Below are positions 7,254 through 14,566 of a stretch of 14,700 nucleotides of DNA, piece by piece. The notes below the pieces were generated by a model that did no database searches, had not been told where the DNA came from, and was given only the letters and a program-made list of their open reading frames with translations. This stretch comes from Chrysochromulina tobinii (Eukaryota; Haptophyta; Prymnesiales; Chrysochromulinaceae). Numbering within the stretch: position 1 is the stretch's first letter; the number at the start of each line of letters is the position of its first letter. The DNA lies in NCBI GenBank assembly GCA_001275005.1, contig JWZX01001264.1:1-14700 (forward strand), read 5' to 3'. The position numbers and the translations under genes were made by a program.

Positions 7254-9916
7254 CGCAGCAGGCGATGGCGGCGGCAGCGGTGCGCGCGGCGCAGCAGCAG
7301 CAGTATGCGGCACAGCAGGCGATGGTTGCGGCGGCGGCGATGCACGTGGCGGTGGCGGAACGCGGGCGCCAGCTGCGCCAGGCACAAGAGCTACAGCTCA
7401 CCCACGTCGCCCTCGCCTCGCAACGCCAACACGTCGCGACGAAGTTGGACGCGGCCTTCAGTGGACTTCGCGGGACGCCTAACCAGGCAGGCCCGCCGAC
7501 GCTGCAGCAGCAAGCAGCTGCCGTCTCCACGGACAGCGATGTCGCCGCCTCCGCCACCTTTGCCCATGTGGCTCAGGTACTGGTACCCGGCCAAACGCTT
7601 CTTCCGAATTCGACCCCGCTGCTCTCCACACGCCCCACGCGGCGCCGCACCCACTCACCCGCTGCGGGGGAGACGCCGTCCACGGGCGCCTCGAGCTCCG
7701 GCGGCCTCGCTGCTGGCCTCGGTCGCGGAGGGGCAGGGCGCTGGCCGGCGCCGCTGTTGAGATCACCTCTGCCAAAGCCCCCTCTTGCCACGGAGTACGT
7801 GACGCGCGCGATGCCCCCACCTGCGTCGCCATTGGCATTCCGCACTTCGTCGCGCGCGTCCCGTCATGCCTCCCACGACGACGCGTCGCGTACCGCCTCG
7901 CCGCCGGCGCGCACCGCGCCGTCGGCTGCGGCAGCGGCGCCAGCGTACATGCCAAAATCGCCATCGCGCCTCGGAGCCGCTGCGCCGCCATACTCGACGC
8001 TCAACACGACGCTCAACACGACGCTCAACACGACGCTGTGCCAATTCTCAGCCGCGCCGCCTCCGGCGATGGTGCACTCGCCCAAGCCCATGCGACTGAC
8101 GCCCTCGCGCTCCGCTCCCGCTGCCGTGCATCACGCTGTGTGGCACGCCGCCCCGGCGTATTCGGCGACCTTCGGCGGCCCGGTGGCGTTCTCCTTCGGC
8201 GCTCCGGCGCCCATTACGTTGGCACAATTCGAAGCTGCCAAATTCAATTTGGCACAGTTCGAAGCTGCCAAATCCATCTTCGGTGGATGGGCTCGGCCGC
8301 CCACCACGGCGCCTTTCATGTTTGCATGCGCATCACCCGTGCCAGCACCCGCGGCAGCGGCAGACTTCGACGATGAGGCAGTTGCGGCCTCCACCGCTGC
8401 CGCCATCATCGCCCTCGCCCTCGTCGCTCTGGATGACTTTTTGGATGGGCGGCAACGTCCTGAGGCTGCCGCACGGCCTCCTCCGCAAGTGCCACCAAAG
8501 TGCTTGGCCAACGCAGGAAGGGAAGTGCGCACGGCTACGGTCTCGTTGCCGTCGAAGCTAACGAAGCCCTCGAGGGCTGAGAGCGCCATGCCGATTGCTG
8601 GGAGCCTTCCAAAACTGCCCAACCACCGTCCCACTGCCAAGCGTCCCCAGACGGTAAGCAACACGCCGGATGCCGGATGCCGAGGAGACGCCCCGGAGGA
8701 GACTCCCCGGATGCCGGATGCCGCAGAGGAGACGCCCGCACCCGGGGAGGCCACCCAAAGAGGCTTTCGGAGAGAAGGGGAAACTCGCGGGGGGCTCGTA
8801 GATGAAGCCTCCTCGTCCGTGCCACCTTCGTCCTTGCGACCCTCGTCCACCATGCCGCCAGAGACGCCCCGATTGTCCTCGATGGAATCCTCGTCCACAC
8901 CTCGTTCACAGCCAGCAGCGCTCCCTTTCGCTGCGCTCCACGCCTTACCTGCCTATGCGCGCTCTTCGCCTGCTTCGCCTGCTGCTCCCTCGCCGCCGCT
9001 CCCATCGTCATCCGCATTCGTGCCCTGGGCTGGGCCCCTGATGACGCCGCTCATCCGGACGGCTTCGCCCGAGCTGCTCCCCCATCGTGCACCGCCGCCC
9101 TCATCGCCGCCGCCCGCAGGCACTTTGGACTCCGTGGACCGTACCACGACGGCGCTCTTGATCCGTACCACTCCACCCGTACTGCCGTCGTCGTCGTCGT
9201 CGCGGCGCGCCTCGTCGTCGAGGCAGACTCCGGTCATCGCCGTTGATCTGGTCGAAGACATTGCCATCTCCCGCTTCGTGGCCGCGGCGCAGCGATCCGC
9301 GCAGCCGCCGCCGCGGAGCTCCACATCCCCAGTGCTCGTGACGGGCTTGGCTCGAAGCTTGGCAGCGAGCGCCGACGCCTCGGCAGAGGCGGCGCTGACG
9401 TCGTCAGTGCTGCCGCCGCCGCAATCGACGACACGGCGCGCGCAGTCGACGCACCGCTTGATAGATATCAGCTGGGGCGTGCCTGTCGTGGAATATGGTG
9501 GCGGGGGCTGCGGCAGCGGCAGCGTCGTCGGTGGCGGCATCCGAGACGAGGGCTATGCCGCGCGCCATCGGACCTCCGTCGCGCTGCCCTCGGGCTCCTC
9601 TGCCCCTGCCCGACCGGTATCCCGACGTGTGAGCGCTGCATCGGAGGCGCCTTCGGTCCCTGCATCGCTGCCAGGAGCACCGCTGGCGCAGGCGCAGCCG
9701 ACGTCTACGCGTGTGGGGCCGCGGGCCCCGCCGCCCCGTGCCGCCCCGGCGCCGGTAGTAGCAGCGGCCACGATGTCGCCGGCATCCCCCCATGCCACGT
9801 CTGGACGTGGAGCCTCCCGTCTGCAAGAGCTCCAAGGGCGCTTGAAGCGCATCCGCCAGGTGATCAATTCCGTTGGCGCGGCGGGAACTGATCAATTGAC
9901 GTTTTCGGCCGTTTAA
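6149..9916 (+). CDS. Large Ala/Pro/Ser-rich disordered protein with poly-Q and internal repeats
   Basis: An uninterrupted 1255-codon frame. I recognise no catalytic domain. The N-terminus has basic, helical segments (WVEWATRQRRAMNQRARERR; RRREHQEKLLAREKRTRQL at about 90-110), then acidic-Ser regions. A further helical, Ala/Gln-rich block (about 260-460) is interrupted by poly-Pro and ten Gln (359-368). The middle holds tandem TLNT repeats (about 617-630) and a duplicated LAQFEAAK (691-698 and 701-708). The rest is Pro/Ser/Ala-rich until a final helical segment, RLQELQGRLKRIRQVINSV, before the stop. This architecture suggests a disordered scaffold or structural protein with short coiled coils. 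Very strong GC3 and length argue for coding, although introns could be hidden in the low-complexity parts. The antisense strand also has long frames, as expected from this composition. Confidence 0.6.
7223..7252 (+). repeat. (CAG)10 microsatellite encoding poly-Gln
   Basis: Ten uninterrupted CAG codons, in frame with the 1255-residue protein and directly after a poly-Pro run; shorter CAG clusters follow. Pure CAG without synonymous CAA indicates recent expansion and probable length polymorphism. Confidence 0.9.
7995..8037 (+). repeat. 12-bp coding tandem repeat (TLNT)
   Basis: Three full and one partial copy of CGACGCTCAACA, without mismatches, encoding Thr-Leu-Asn-Thr repeats. Each unit contains an N-glycosylation-type Asn-Thr-Thr sequon, though no signal peptide is seen on this protein. 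Confidence 0.85.
8219..8278 (+). repeat. 30-bp coding tandem duplication (LAQFEAAK)
   Basis: Two 30-bp units starting TTGGCACA(A/G)TTCGAAGC, differing at few positions, encode LAQFEAAKFN and LAQFEAAKSI. The unit keeps the reading frame. Confidence 0.85.
8313..8339 (+). repeat. 27-bp sequence shared with the start of the second FkbM gene (copy 1)
   Basis: Begins CTTTCATGTTTGC and ends GCGCATCACCCG. It is identical over 27 bp to the minus-strand sequence of 11604-11630. Here it lies inside the large ORF and encodes FMFACASP. Confidence 0.75.
8666..8723 (+). repeat. 17-bp direct repeat read in two frames
   Basis: CCGGATGCCGGATGCCG occurs at 8666-8682 and 8707-8723, each followed by a GAGGAGACGCC element. 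The 41-bp spacing is not a multiple of three, so the copies are translated in different frames (PDAGC and RMPDA). Confidence 0.75.
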
Positions 9917-10203
9917 ACCCACGGTAATAGCATATAATAGAAACTTATTTATTACCTAAAGCGAAGGTACGCAGCCGTTGATTGACGCTGAAAGTTACGT
10001 AAAATCGAAAAAGCCGTAACGGCTAACGCCGTACGTGTACGGTAATCGGTATAGAGAATAGACCCGCGCAAGGGTATACCGCGCGTGCCCGGTACGAGAG
10101 CGTTAGTCGGCCGCGGGTTCGGTCGGCTCCGGCGGCGTCCTTAAGCGGCGTCCAGGCGTCGCAGGGGTCGTGGCGTGCTGGTGAGGTGGAGTCCTGCGAG
10201 TGC

Positions 10204-10211
10204 TACATGTA
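10204..10211. promoter_or_regulatory. TACATGTA palindrome (site 4)
   Basis: Exact copy of the shared palindrome. Unlike the others it lies between two convergent 3' ends, so it is not an obvious promoter element for either neighbour. Confidence 0.35.
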
Positions 10212-10325
10212 TGGTGGGTCGGGTTGGTTGAGAGGGTTCGTCTGTGTGATCGTGTCCCCGGGTATCCGCGGCATCCGGCAACATCGTGCTGCTGCACACG
10301 ACAGTTTTTAGATGCACAGACGACC

Positions 10326-10351
10326 ATGTGTAAATGTAAATGTTTACACAT
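10326..10351. repeat. 9-bp-arm AT-rich inverted repeat
   Basis: ATGTGTAAA (10326-10334) and TTTACACAT (10343-10351) flank TGTAAATG. It lies in the 3' spacer and could form a hairpin in either transcript. Confidence 0.6.
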
Positions 10352-10693
10352 ATGATGCGACATGAACCATCAAAGCACGCGTACACTCCGTACAGCTACA
10401 GGCGAGGCGCCCATTCACTTACCATTCACTCGTGACTAACGCATCATGTACACCCGCCAAACGGCCGGGAGACCTCTCCGCATCTCCCCTTCCCCCTGGC
10501 CGGGCCTTTGGTAGCTCTGACGACATTCATCATTCTCTTCAAACCTTAATTGTTGGGGTCAAGCCGGGCAGCCAAACACGTTTTCAGCAAATGTCGGGCA
10601 GCCACACCCGTCGTCGTCGTATCGTCGTCGACCGAGATGCCCTTCTTGTCGAGCACCACCTCGCGCATGCCGGCAGCCCATCAGGGCGTCAGG

Positions 10694-11617
10694 CTATGCC
10701 ATGCTGTTGATGCTGCCCTTACCGTCCCCGCAGAGTGGGTCGATCATGCACGACGGGATGCTGCCGCTTTGCGCATCCTGAACGATCCTCTTCAAACCTT
10801 TACTCACCCATGGCAGCGACTTGTTGACCCACACGTCGTTGCCACGCACGCGCATAACAAAGGTATAGCCCTGCTTGCTCAGCATGCGGCGTACACTTCC
10901 ATCCTGCTTGCTGAGGACGTTGGTCATGCCAGGGCACTCGAGCTCGACGATTCCGACACCGAAGCCGAAGTCTGTCCAGTTGATGGTCTTGAGCACCCGG
11001 AGCTCCTGCTGCTCAACATCCAAAGAAAAAAGGTCTGCAAACTTCAAGCCGGCGATCCTGAGGAATTCGGAGAGCGGTCGACATGGCACAACGCTCGTCC
11101 GCATATGTTTGTGCTGGCTCATGGTAGTCGCAGACCAACTAGATGCGGTGCCCATGTCGACCGAGTGACCGACCGCGGATTCGGCCGTTCCCAGACCGCC
11201 GTGCGTGAAGGTCATGTTGCCGCCAAAGCTTGCATCACACACAGCACCGCACATGATCACATCGTTGTGCCGGTTCTGGCCTAGTCTTGGGCACAGGTCT
11301 GGTGTGGCCTCAATGAGCACCCCTCGCCAACCGAGGTGGGTGTAGAGCGCGTGCGTGTTGCTCATGGAATGGCCGTCGTTGGCACCAAGCTCGAGGTATG
11401 TTCGCCGTCTCCTCGAGCGGCCATGGTCGTTGGCAACAAAGTAGCGATGGAAGAAGAAATCCTCGCATTGCTGTCCCGTGTATGCGAGGTGTAGTGGAGA
11501 CCATGGGGCTAGGAATGCATCGACCATGTTTCGCATCCCCGGCATCGTGATGGCAAATGGCATGGTGTGGCCAAATGTCTCCGTGTGGCCAAATGTGTAA
11601 TGTCGGGTGATGCGCAT
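10694..11617 (-). CDS. Second FkbM-family methyltransferase
   Basis: A single open frame of 307 residues with a methyltransferase fold. TYLELGANDGHSMSNTHAL (73-91) is SAM-binding motif I. GWRGVLIEATP (96-106) carries the acidic residue that usually contacts the SAM ribose. LFSLDVEQQELRVLKTINW (196-214) matches the family's LLSIDVEGGExxVL segment, with Gln-Gln replacing Gly-Gly. GIVELECPG (222-230) follows as the next strand. The N-terminus has a short repeat, TFGHT-ETFGHT, and no signal peptide. It belongs to a different FkbM branch from the protein ending at 5082 (ELGANDG versus FDIGFHSGED), so the two are not a recent duplication. ATG at 11617 is the first in this frame; the frame stays open upstream without another ATG over the stretch I read. 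The ATG lies within a 27-bp sequence shared with the large gene. Confidence 0.8.
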   Translation of the reverse strand: MRITRHYTFGHTETFGHTMPFAITMPGMRNMVDAFLAPWSPLHLAYTGQQCEDFFFHRYFVANDHGRSRRRRTYLELGANDGHSMSNTHALYTHLGWRGVLIEATPDLCPRLGQNRHNDVIMCGAVCDASFGGNMTFTHGGLGTAESAVGHSVDMGTASSWSATTMSQHKHMRTSVVPCRPLSEFLRIAGLKFADLFSLDVEQQELRVLKTINWTDFGFGVGIVELECPGMTNVLSKQDGSVRRMLSKQGYTFVMRVRGNDVWVNKSLPWVSKGLKRIVQDAQSGSIPSCMIDPLCGDGKGSINSMA

Positions 11618-11630
11618 GCAAACATGAAAG
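11604..11630 (-). repeat. 27-bp sequence shared with the large gene (copy 2)
   Basis: Identical, on the minus strand, to 8313-8339. Here it spans the start codon: the final 14 nt are the first codons (M-R-I-T and part of the next) of the second FkbM methyltransferase. Both copies are in the sense direction of their genes but are read in different frames. Confidence 0.75.
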
Positions 11631-11740
11631 CCGTGTTTTTGAACCGGAACCGTACTGGGATACCGGGATGTGTCCCGGCTCCCCCGGTGTCATTTTACCT
11701 CCCCCGCGCTCACCACACCTACGCGCCCCAATGTGATATG

Positions 11741-11935
11741 AGGGGTGGGGGAGTACGTGCACGCGCTCACGCGTGCGTTGCCTTGGGCCGGTGTGTGGCC
11801 TTCGGTCGGCCGAAGATGAGCGTCTGGGGACACGCTGGTGCACGGAGCGCGCCTGCCAAAGTTGCATGCATTTCATTCCTCAGACCCCTTTTTTGGAACC
11901 TATTGGATCGGTTTCGATTTTTCTGTTCAGACGCC
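11741..11935 (+). repeat. Hairpin-rich dispersed repeat, copy A
   Basis: The first 138 bp (11741-11878) match copy B with a single mismatch and no gap. Similarity then continues more loosely (TATTGGAT, CAGACGCC) to about 11935. Inside are three consecutive hairpins: GCACGCG/CGCGTGC, CTTCGG/CCGAAG with loop TCGG, and AGCGT/ACGCT. Both strands have open frames, but these overlap and look like by-products of composition. Confidence 0.85.
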
Positions 11936-11958
11936 AACGGCCTCACCTTTGTCTGCAA

Positions 11959-11966
11959 TACATGTA
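11959..11966. promoter_or_regulatory. TACATGTA palindrome (site 5)
   Basis: Exact copy of the shared palindrome, 24 bp after repeat copy A and about 340 bp upstream of the minus-strand FkbM start at 11617. Confidence 0.35.
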
Positions 11967-12633
11967 CCACGCACGTGCCCAGACGCTCGGCACGGCAACG
12001 CGCTTGTAGGCGACCGGAGCGGTGCGACGTCCGTGCCCACCGTCGACGAGCACGGCGATGCGCTCGATCACGGCGCCGAGCGTCGCCTTCCCCACGCCCG
12101 TCCCATGACTGCTGACGCGACGCTCGTTTCCACGTGATCTGGTTTCAAGTTAGGTTTCAAGACGTCCAGATGACGGCGAGCGGGACGTTCGAGCCGGAAG
12201 GAGCGGCTCCCTAACTTCGGCGTGCGGTGACTCTCCCTGGAATCGCCGCGGCTCTGCGGTCGGCGCATCGGGCCGTGTTCATGAGGCTTCTGGCAAGCTG
12301 TGACAGGTGCTCCAGCCGCTGGACGCTCATTGAGTTGATGGACGCTCCAATTGTTGAGCGGCAAAGGCCGGACGAAACATCCAGCCGAGCTCGCCACCGT
12401 GGCTGCGCAAGCATCTGAGCCACGCACGTCTAGCTGCGGTAGCCGGCTTCCAGTAGCAAACCGTGAGTATAACTGTGGTACTGTGAGGGACCTACCGTCC
12501 TAGTAACGTTCTCCCGCAGTACCGTTAGTGCAGTTAGAGTAGATAGCTCTTCTTACTTGTGAACACGAAAACACGCCCGTCGTCACACTGAAAACCAATC
12601 ACCCCCTGAATACTCACACCACCACCGTCACCG

Positions 12634-12681
12634 CACCGTCTCGACGGACGGCTCCGAGTAACACCGTCTCGACGGACGGCT
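12634..12681 (+). repeat. 20-bp direct repeat with internal hairpin
   Basis: CACCGTCTCGACGGACGGCT occurs at 12634-12653 and 12662-12681, a 28-bp period. Each unit contains CCGTC-TC-GACGG, which can form a small hairpin. Confidence 0.8.
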
Positions 12682-12737
12682 ACGGCACTGTTACTGCCCG
12701 CTCAGAATACACACACCGTGTGAACTATACGTCGGAA

Positions 12738-12936
12738 AGGGGTGGGGGAGTAAGTGCACGCGCTCACGCGTGCGTTGCCTTGGGCCGGTGTGTGGCCTTC
12801 GGTCGGCCGAAGATGAGCGTCTGGGGACACGCTGGTGCACGGAGCGCGCCTGCCAAAGTTGCATGCATTTCATTCACCACATCCCTTTTTGGTACCTATT
12901 GGATGTTTCTGTTTCGAGTTTTCGGTTTCAGACGCC
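12738..12936 (+). repeat. Hairpin-rich dispersed repeat, copy B
   Basis: 137 of 138 bp (12738-12875) match copy A. The remaining 60 bp are a diverged but alignable tail ending in CAGACGCC. It lies 30 bp upstream of the small ORF starting at 12966 and in the same orientation as copies A and C. Confidence 0.85.
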
Positions 12937-12965
12937 CCTGCACCAAAATTCTCTCGAGACACTCA

Positions 12966-13310
12966 ATGGACACTCTCAACTGCGCACCAGATGGCGCTTC
13001 CGTGCGCTCACGGTCACCCTCACGCTCGCTCGAGGTCGCACCCCAACACCCACCCACCACGCCCATCCGTGTTACCGAGAGTCAAGAACTGGTCATGACC
13101 CCAGACGTTGTTACGCCCGTCGATACGAGCTGCCCGGGCTGCCTGGCTCCTACGAGGCGTCTGAAGCACACATGTACGAAGGCACGCAGCGAGAACAAGC
13201 GGCACACTTCTCCCTCCGTCGATTCCCGCCATGCCAAGCGCTCGGGCACAGGGTCCGCACCCGCTCTCACGGCAACTGAAGCAGTCCAAATTCCAGGCTC
13301 CTCTCGGTAA
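12966..13310 (+). CDS. Small basic protein with possible CxxC...HTC zinc-binding motif
   Basis: A 114-residue open frame starting at ATG 12966; the frame is also open upstream through repeat copy B. The one notable feature is SCPGCLAPTRRLKHTCTKAR (55-74), with Cys56, Cys59, His68 and Cys70 spaced like a small zinc knuckle, followed by a basic Ser/Arg-rich tail. Such motifs are often found in nucleic-acid-binding or mobile-element proteins, but I cannot assign a family. It sits between repeat copies B and C, 30 bp from one and 14 bp from the other, which suggests that the ORF and repeats may travel together. Coding status is uncertain. Confidence 0.35.
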   Translation: MDTLNCAPDGASVRSRSPSRSLEVAPQHPPTTPIRVTESQELVMTPDVVTPVDTSCPGCLAPTRRLKHTCTKARSENKRHTSPSVDSRHAKRSGTGSAPALTATEAVQIPGSSR

Positions 13311-13608
13311 CTAAATAGATACAAGGGGTGGGGGAGTGAGTGCACGCGCTCACGCGTGGCGTTGCCTTGGGCCAGTGTGTGGCCTTCGGTCGGCCGAAGA
13401 TGAGCGTCGCCTTCTCAAAGGACGGCTCCGCACCCCTGTATAACCACGTTGAACGTTCCTCGAACCGAACCATCGACGGGATGTCGGGATCCTTTCATCT
13501 TACAATCAAGCTTACAATGTATCCACTTCTACCCAAAGCCTTATGTAGAAATCGATACCTTTTTTGAGTGACAAACCTATGTAGAGCTCTACCCGCTGGC
13601 GCTCCATG
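13311..13608. other. Spacer containing repeat copy C and the eIF5A 3' region
   Basis: After copy C comes an AT-rich stretch (about 13490-13580) with CTTACAAT twice (13499 and 13511) and TATGTAGA twice. It probably holds the 3' UTR and polyadenylation site of the minus-strand eIF5A-like gene, which ends at 13609. Confidence 0.45.
13324..13408 (+). repeat. Hairpin-rich dispersed repeat, truncated copy C
   Basis: 85 bp matching the first 84 bp of copies A and B, with two substitutions and one inserted G. It keeps the first two hairpins and stops after ATGAGCGTC, losing the third hairpin and the tail. Confidence 0.85.
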
Positions 13609-14182
13609 TCACGCATCGGTGTCCGTGTTCACCTCAACGACAAGATCCTTGCCCATGATCGTCAGCACCTTCACTTTGAGCGACTCGCCCTCGTCAAAGC
13701 GTTTCACGAGCTCCTCGCCGACAGCGTCCCAACCCAAGCTGTCCTCGCCACGGCTCAGCATCGCATCCTCCTTTGGCTCGCCATCTGCGGTCAGAAGCGA
13801 CAGCGTGCCGTCGCTCTTGTCCACATCCATGAGCGAGAAATGGGCATAGGCGGTGAGCGGTACATCGATGCCGTGAAAGCCGGCCGTGCAATTGATCGTG
13901 TCATCGTACTTTTTCCCGGTGAACACCTGAAGGAGCACGCGTGTATCGATCAATGCAACAGCATAAGTTTATGAGGGCAGCGAGCCTCCATTGGTCGTCG
14001 TTGGGGGGGTTCGCTTCTCGCACATTAAGTCCAATGAGCTGCACTCGCTTATTGCCGTTGGCCGTCGCCTTTGGCAGCTGTGTCACCTCCAATAGTCTGC
14101 ACGGATTACCTTTGATCATCGCGTACCCATTCTTCTTGAGCTCCTCGGGCTGCACCTTGGTCGTCGCGCCTTCTTCGACCAT
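13609..14182 (-). CDS. eIF5A-like translation factor lacking the hypusine lysine
   Basis: Exons 14182-14024 (53 codons) and 13926-13609 (105 codons plus stop) give 158 residues, normal for eIF5A. ELKKNGYAMIKGNPCRLLEV (14-33) and RVQLIGLNVFTGKKYDDTI (from 46) are the classic N-terminal SH3-like domain. HGIDVPLTAYAHFSLMDV, DGTLSLLTADGEPKED and EELVKRFDEGESLKVKVL form the C-terminal OB domain. eIF5A binds the ribosomal E site and helps form difficult peptide bonds, and this normally depends on hypusine, made on one lysine of the TGKHGHAK loop. Here the loop reads LPKATANGNKRV (36-47): counting back from Val47, the modified position is Ala41. The nearest lysine (38) aligns with the residue three before it. 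The N-terminal tail before the SH3 domain is short, and no upstream in-frame ATG occurs before a stop. The protein could be a paralogue working without hypusine, or a diverged non-ribosomal homologue. Confidence 0.8.
13927..14023 (-). other. Intron of the eIF5A-like gene
   Basis: 97 nt, phase 0. It starts GTGCGAGAAG at 14023 and ends GCTCCTTCAG at 13927 on the minus strand. It contains a C-run and in-frame disruption; splicing joins IGLN to VFTGKKYDD, exactly the conserved eIF5A sequence. Confidence 0.9.
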
Positions 14183-14312
14183 TTCGTTGTGCGCGCACTT
14201 CGTCCCGCCGCTCGACGTCTTCGGCCTCCGCTGTGCAGGTGCAGGGGTGCGCCGCTCGAAGCTGGGGTGTGAAGTGGCGGACCCCGGGGTCGTTTTCTTC
14301 TAGGATTTCGTT

Positions 14313-14320
14313 TACATGTA
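14313..14320. promoter_or_regulatory. TACATGTA palindrome (site 6)
   Basis: Exact copy of the shared palindrome, 131 bp upstream of the eIF5A-like ATG at 14182. Of the six sites this one has the most promoter-like position. Confidence 0.45.
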
Positions 14321-14423
14321 GCGGTTTTATCGGACGCAACGAGGCATCGCATTCTCTGGTGCCGTCGGAACGATGTTCATTGTGTCATTAACCCCCCCCA
14401 GTCCCTGATTAGAGGTGCAACGC

Positions 14424-14566
14424 GATACATGGCGCAAAGTTGGCGCGGGGGCCGCTGAGGACCCCCTGCATGCAGGTCCCTGTCGGGGGGCGACGATGCT
14501 TGGCGTGGACTTGGCGCCGCGGGAGCCACTGAGGACCCCCTACATCATCACCAGCGCGCACACCCT
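14424..14566 (+). repeat. Imperfect tandem repeat of about 72 bp
   Basis: The segment TTGGCGCGGGGGCCGCTGAG at 14440 recurs in diverged form at 14511 (TTGGCGCCGCGGGAGCCACT), both continuing GAGGACCCCCT. Upstream parts (GATACATGGCG and GATGCTTGGCG) also align. The first copy ends in the perfect palindrome CCTGCATGCAGG (14465-14476). Confidence 0.65.

Larger units (their letters stand above)
9917..10693. other. Convergent 3' spacer between the large gene and the second FkbM gene
   Basis: No supported gene in 777 bp. Just after the stop at 9916 there is an AT-rich stretch (about 9926-9955) suited to polyadenylation. Inverted repeats include CCGTAC/GTACGG (10029-10042) and ATGTGTAAA/TTTACACAT (10326-10351), and a TACATGTA lies at 10204. 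A 40-codon minus-strand ORF (10668 to 10546, starting MREVVLDKKG) sits directly downstream of the FkbM stop. It is too short and unfamiliar to call. Confidence 0.45.
11618..12965. other. Accessory-looking intergenic region
   Basis: About 1.35 kb without a supported gene. It contains dispersed-repeat copies A and B, a TACATGTA (11959), a 20-bp direct repeat near 12634-12681 and the promoter region of the FkbM gene starting at 11617. Open frames on both strands (for example 12068-12427 on the minus strand) are Arg/Ala-rich and match nothing I know. They may be remnants or chance. Confidence 0.4.

Noticed and set aside
6433-7557. Long minus-strand ORF (374 codons), Cys/Ala/Ser-rich
   Set aside because: It is antisense to the large plus-strand ORF; its poly-Cys run is simply the reverse reading of the CAG repeat, and its composition is not protein-like.
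7995-8278. Regular repeats considered as a CRISPR-like array
   Set aside because: They are in-frame coding tandem repeats without spacers, in a eukaryotic-type gene.
8654-8726. Possible intron with a strong donor GTAAGC and acceptor CCGCAG
   Set aside because: The 73-nt length would break the otherwise open 1255-codon frame, and nothing else supports splicing here.
10550-11284. Plus-strand ORF of 244 codons
   Set aside because: It lies antisense to the well-supported FkbM methyltransferase and shows no family features of its own.
11567-12115. Plus-strand ORF across repeat copy A, with a peptide repeated in copy B
   Set aside because: The shared peptide only reflects the near-identical DNA repeat; frames are open on both strands, there is no recognisable domain, and the frames diverge outside the repeat.
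11950-12130. Minus-strand stop-to-stop frame containing GTGVGKATLGAVIER, resembling a P-loop
   Set aside because: It has no Ser/Thr directly after the Lys, no upstream ATG, and a length of only about 67 codons.
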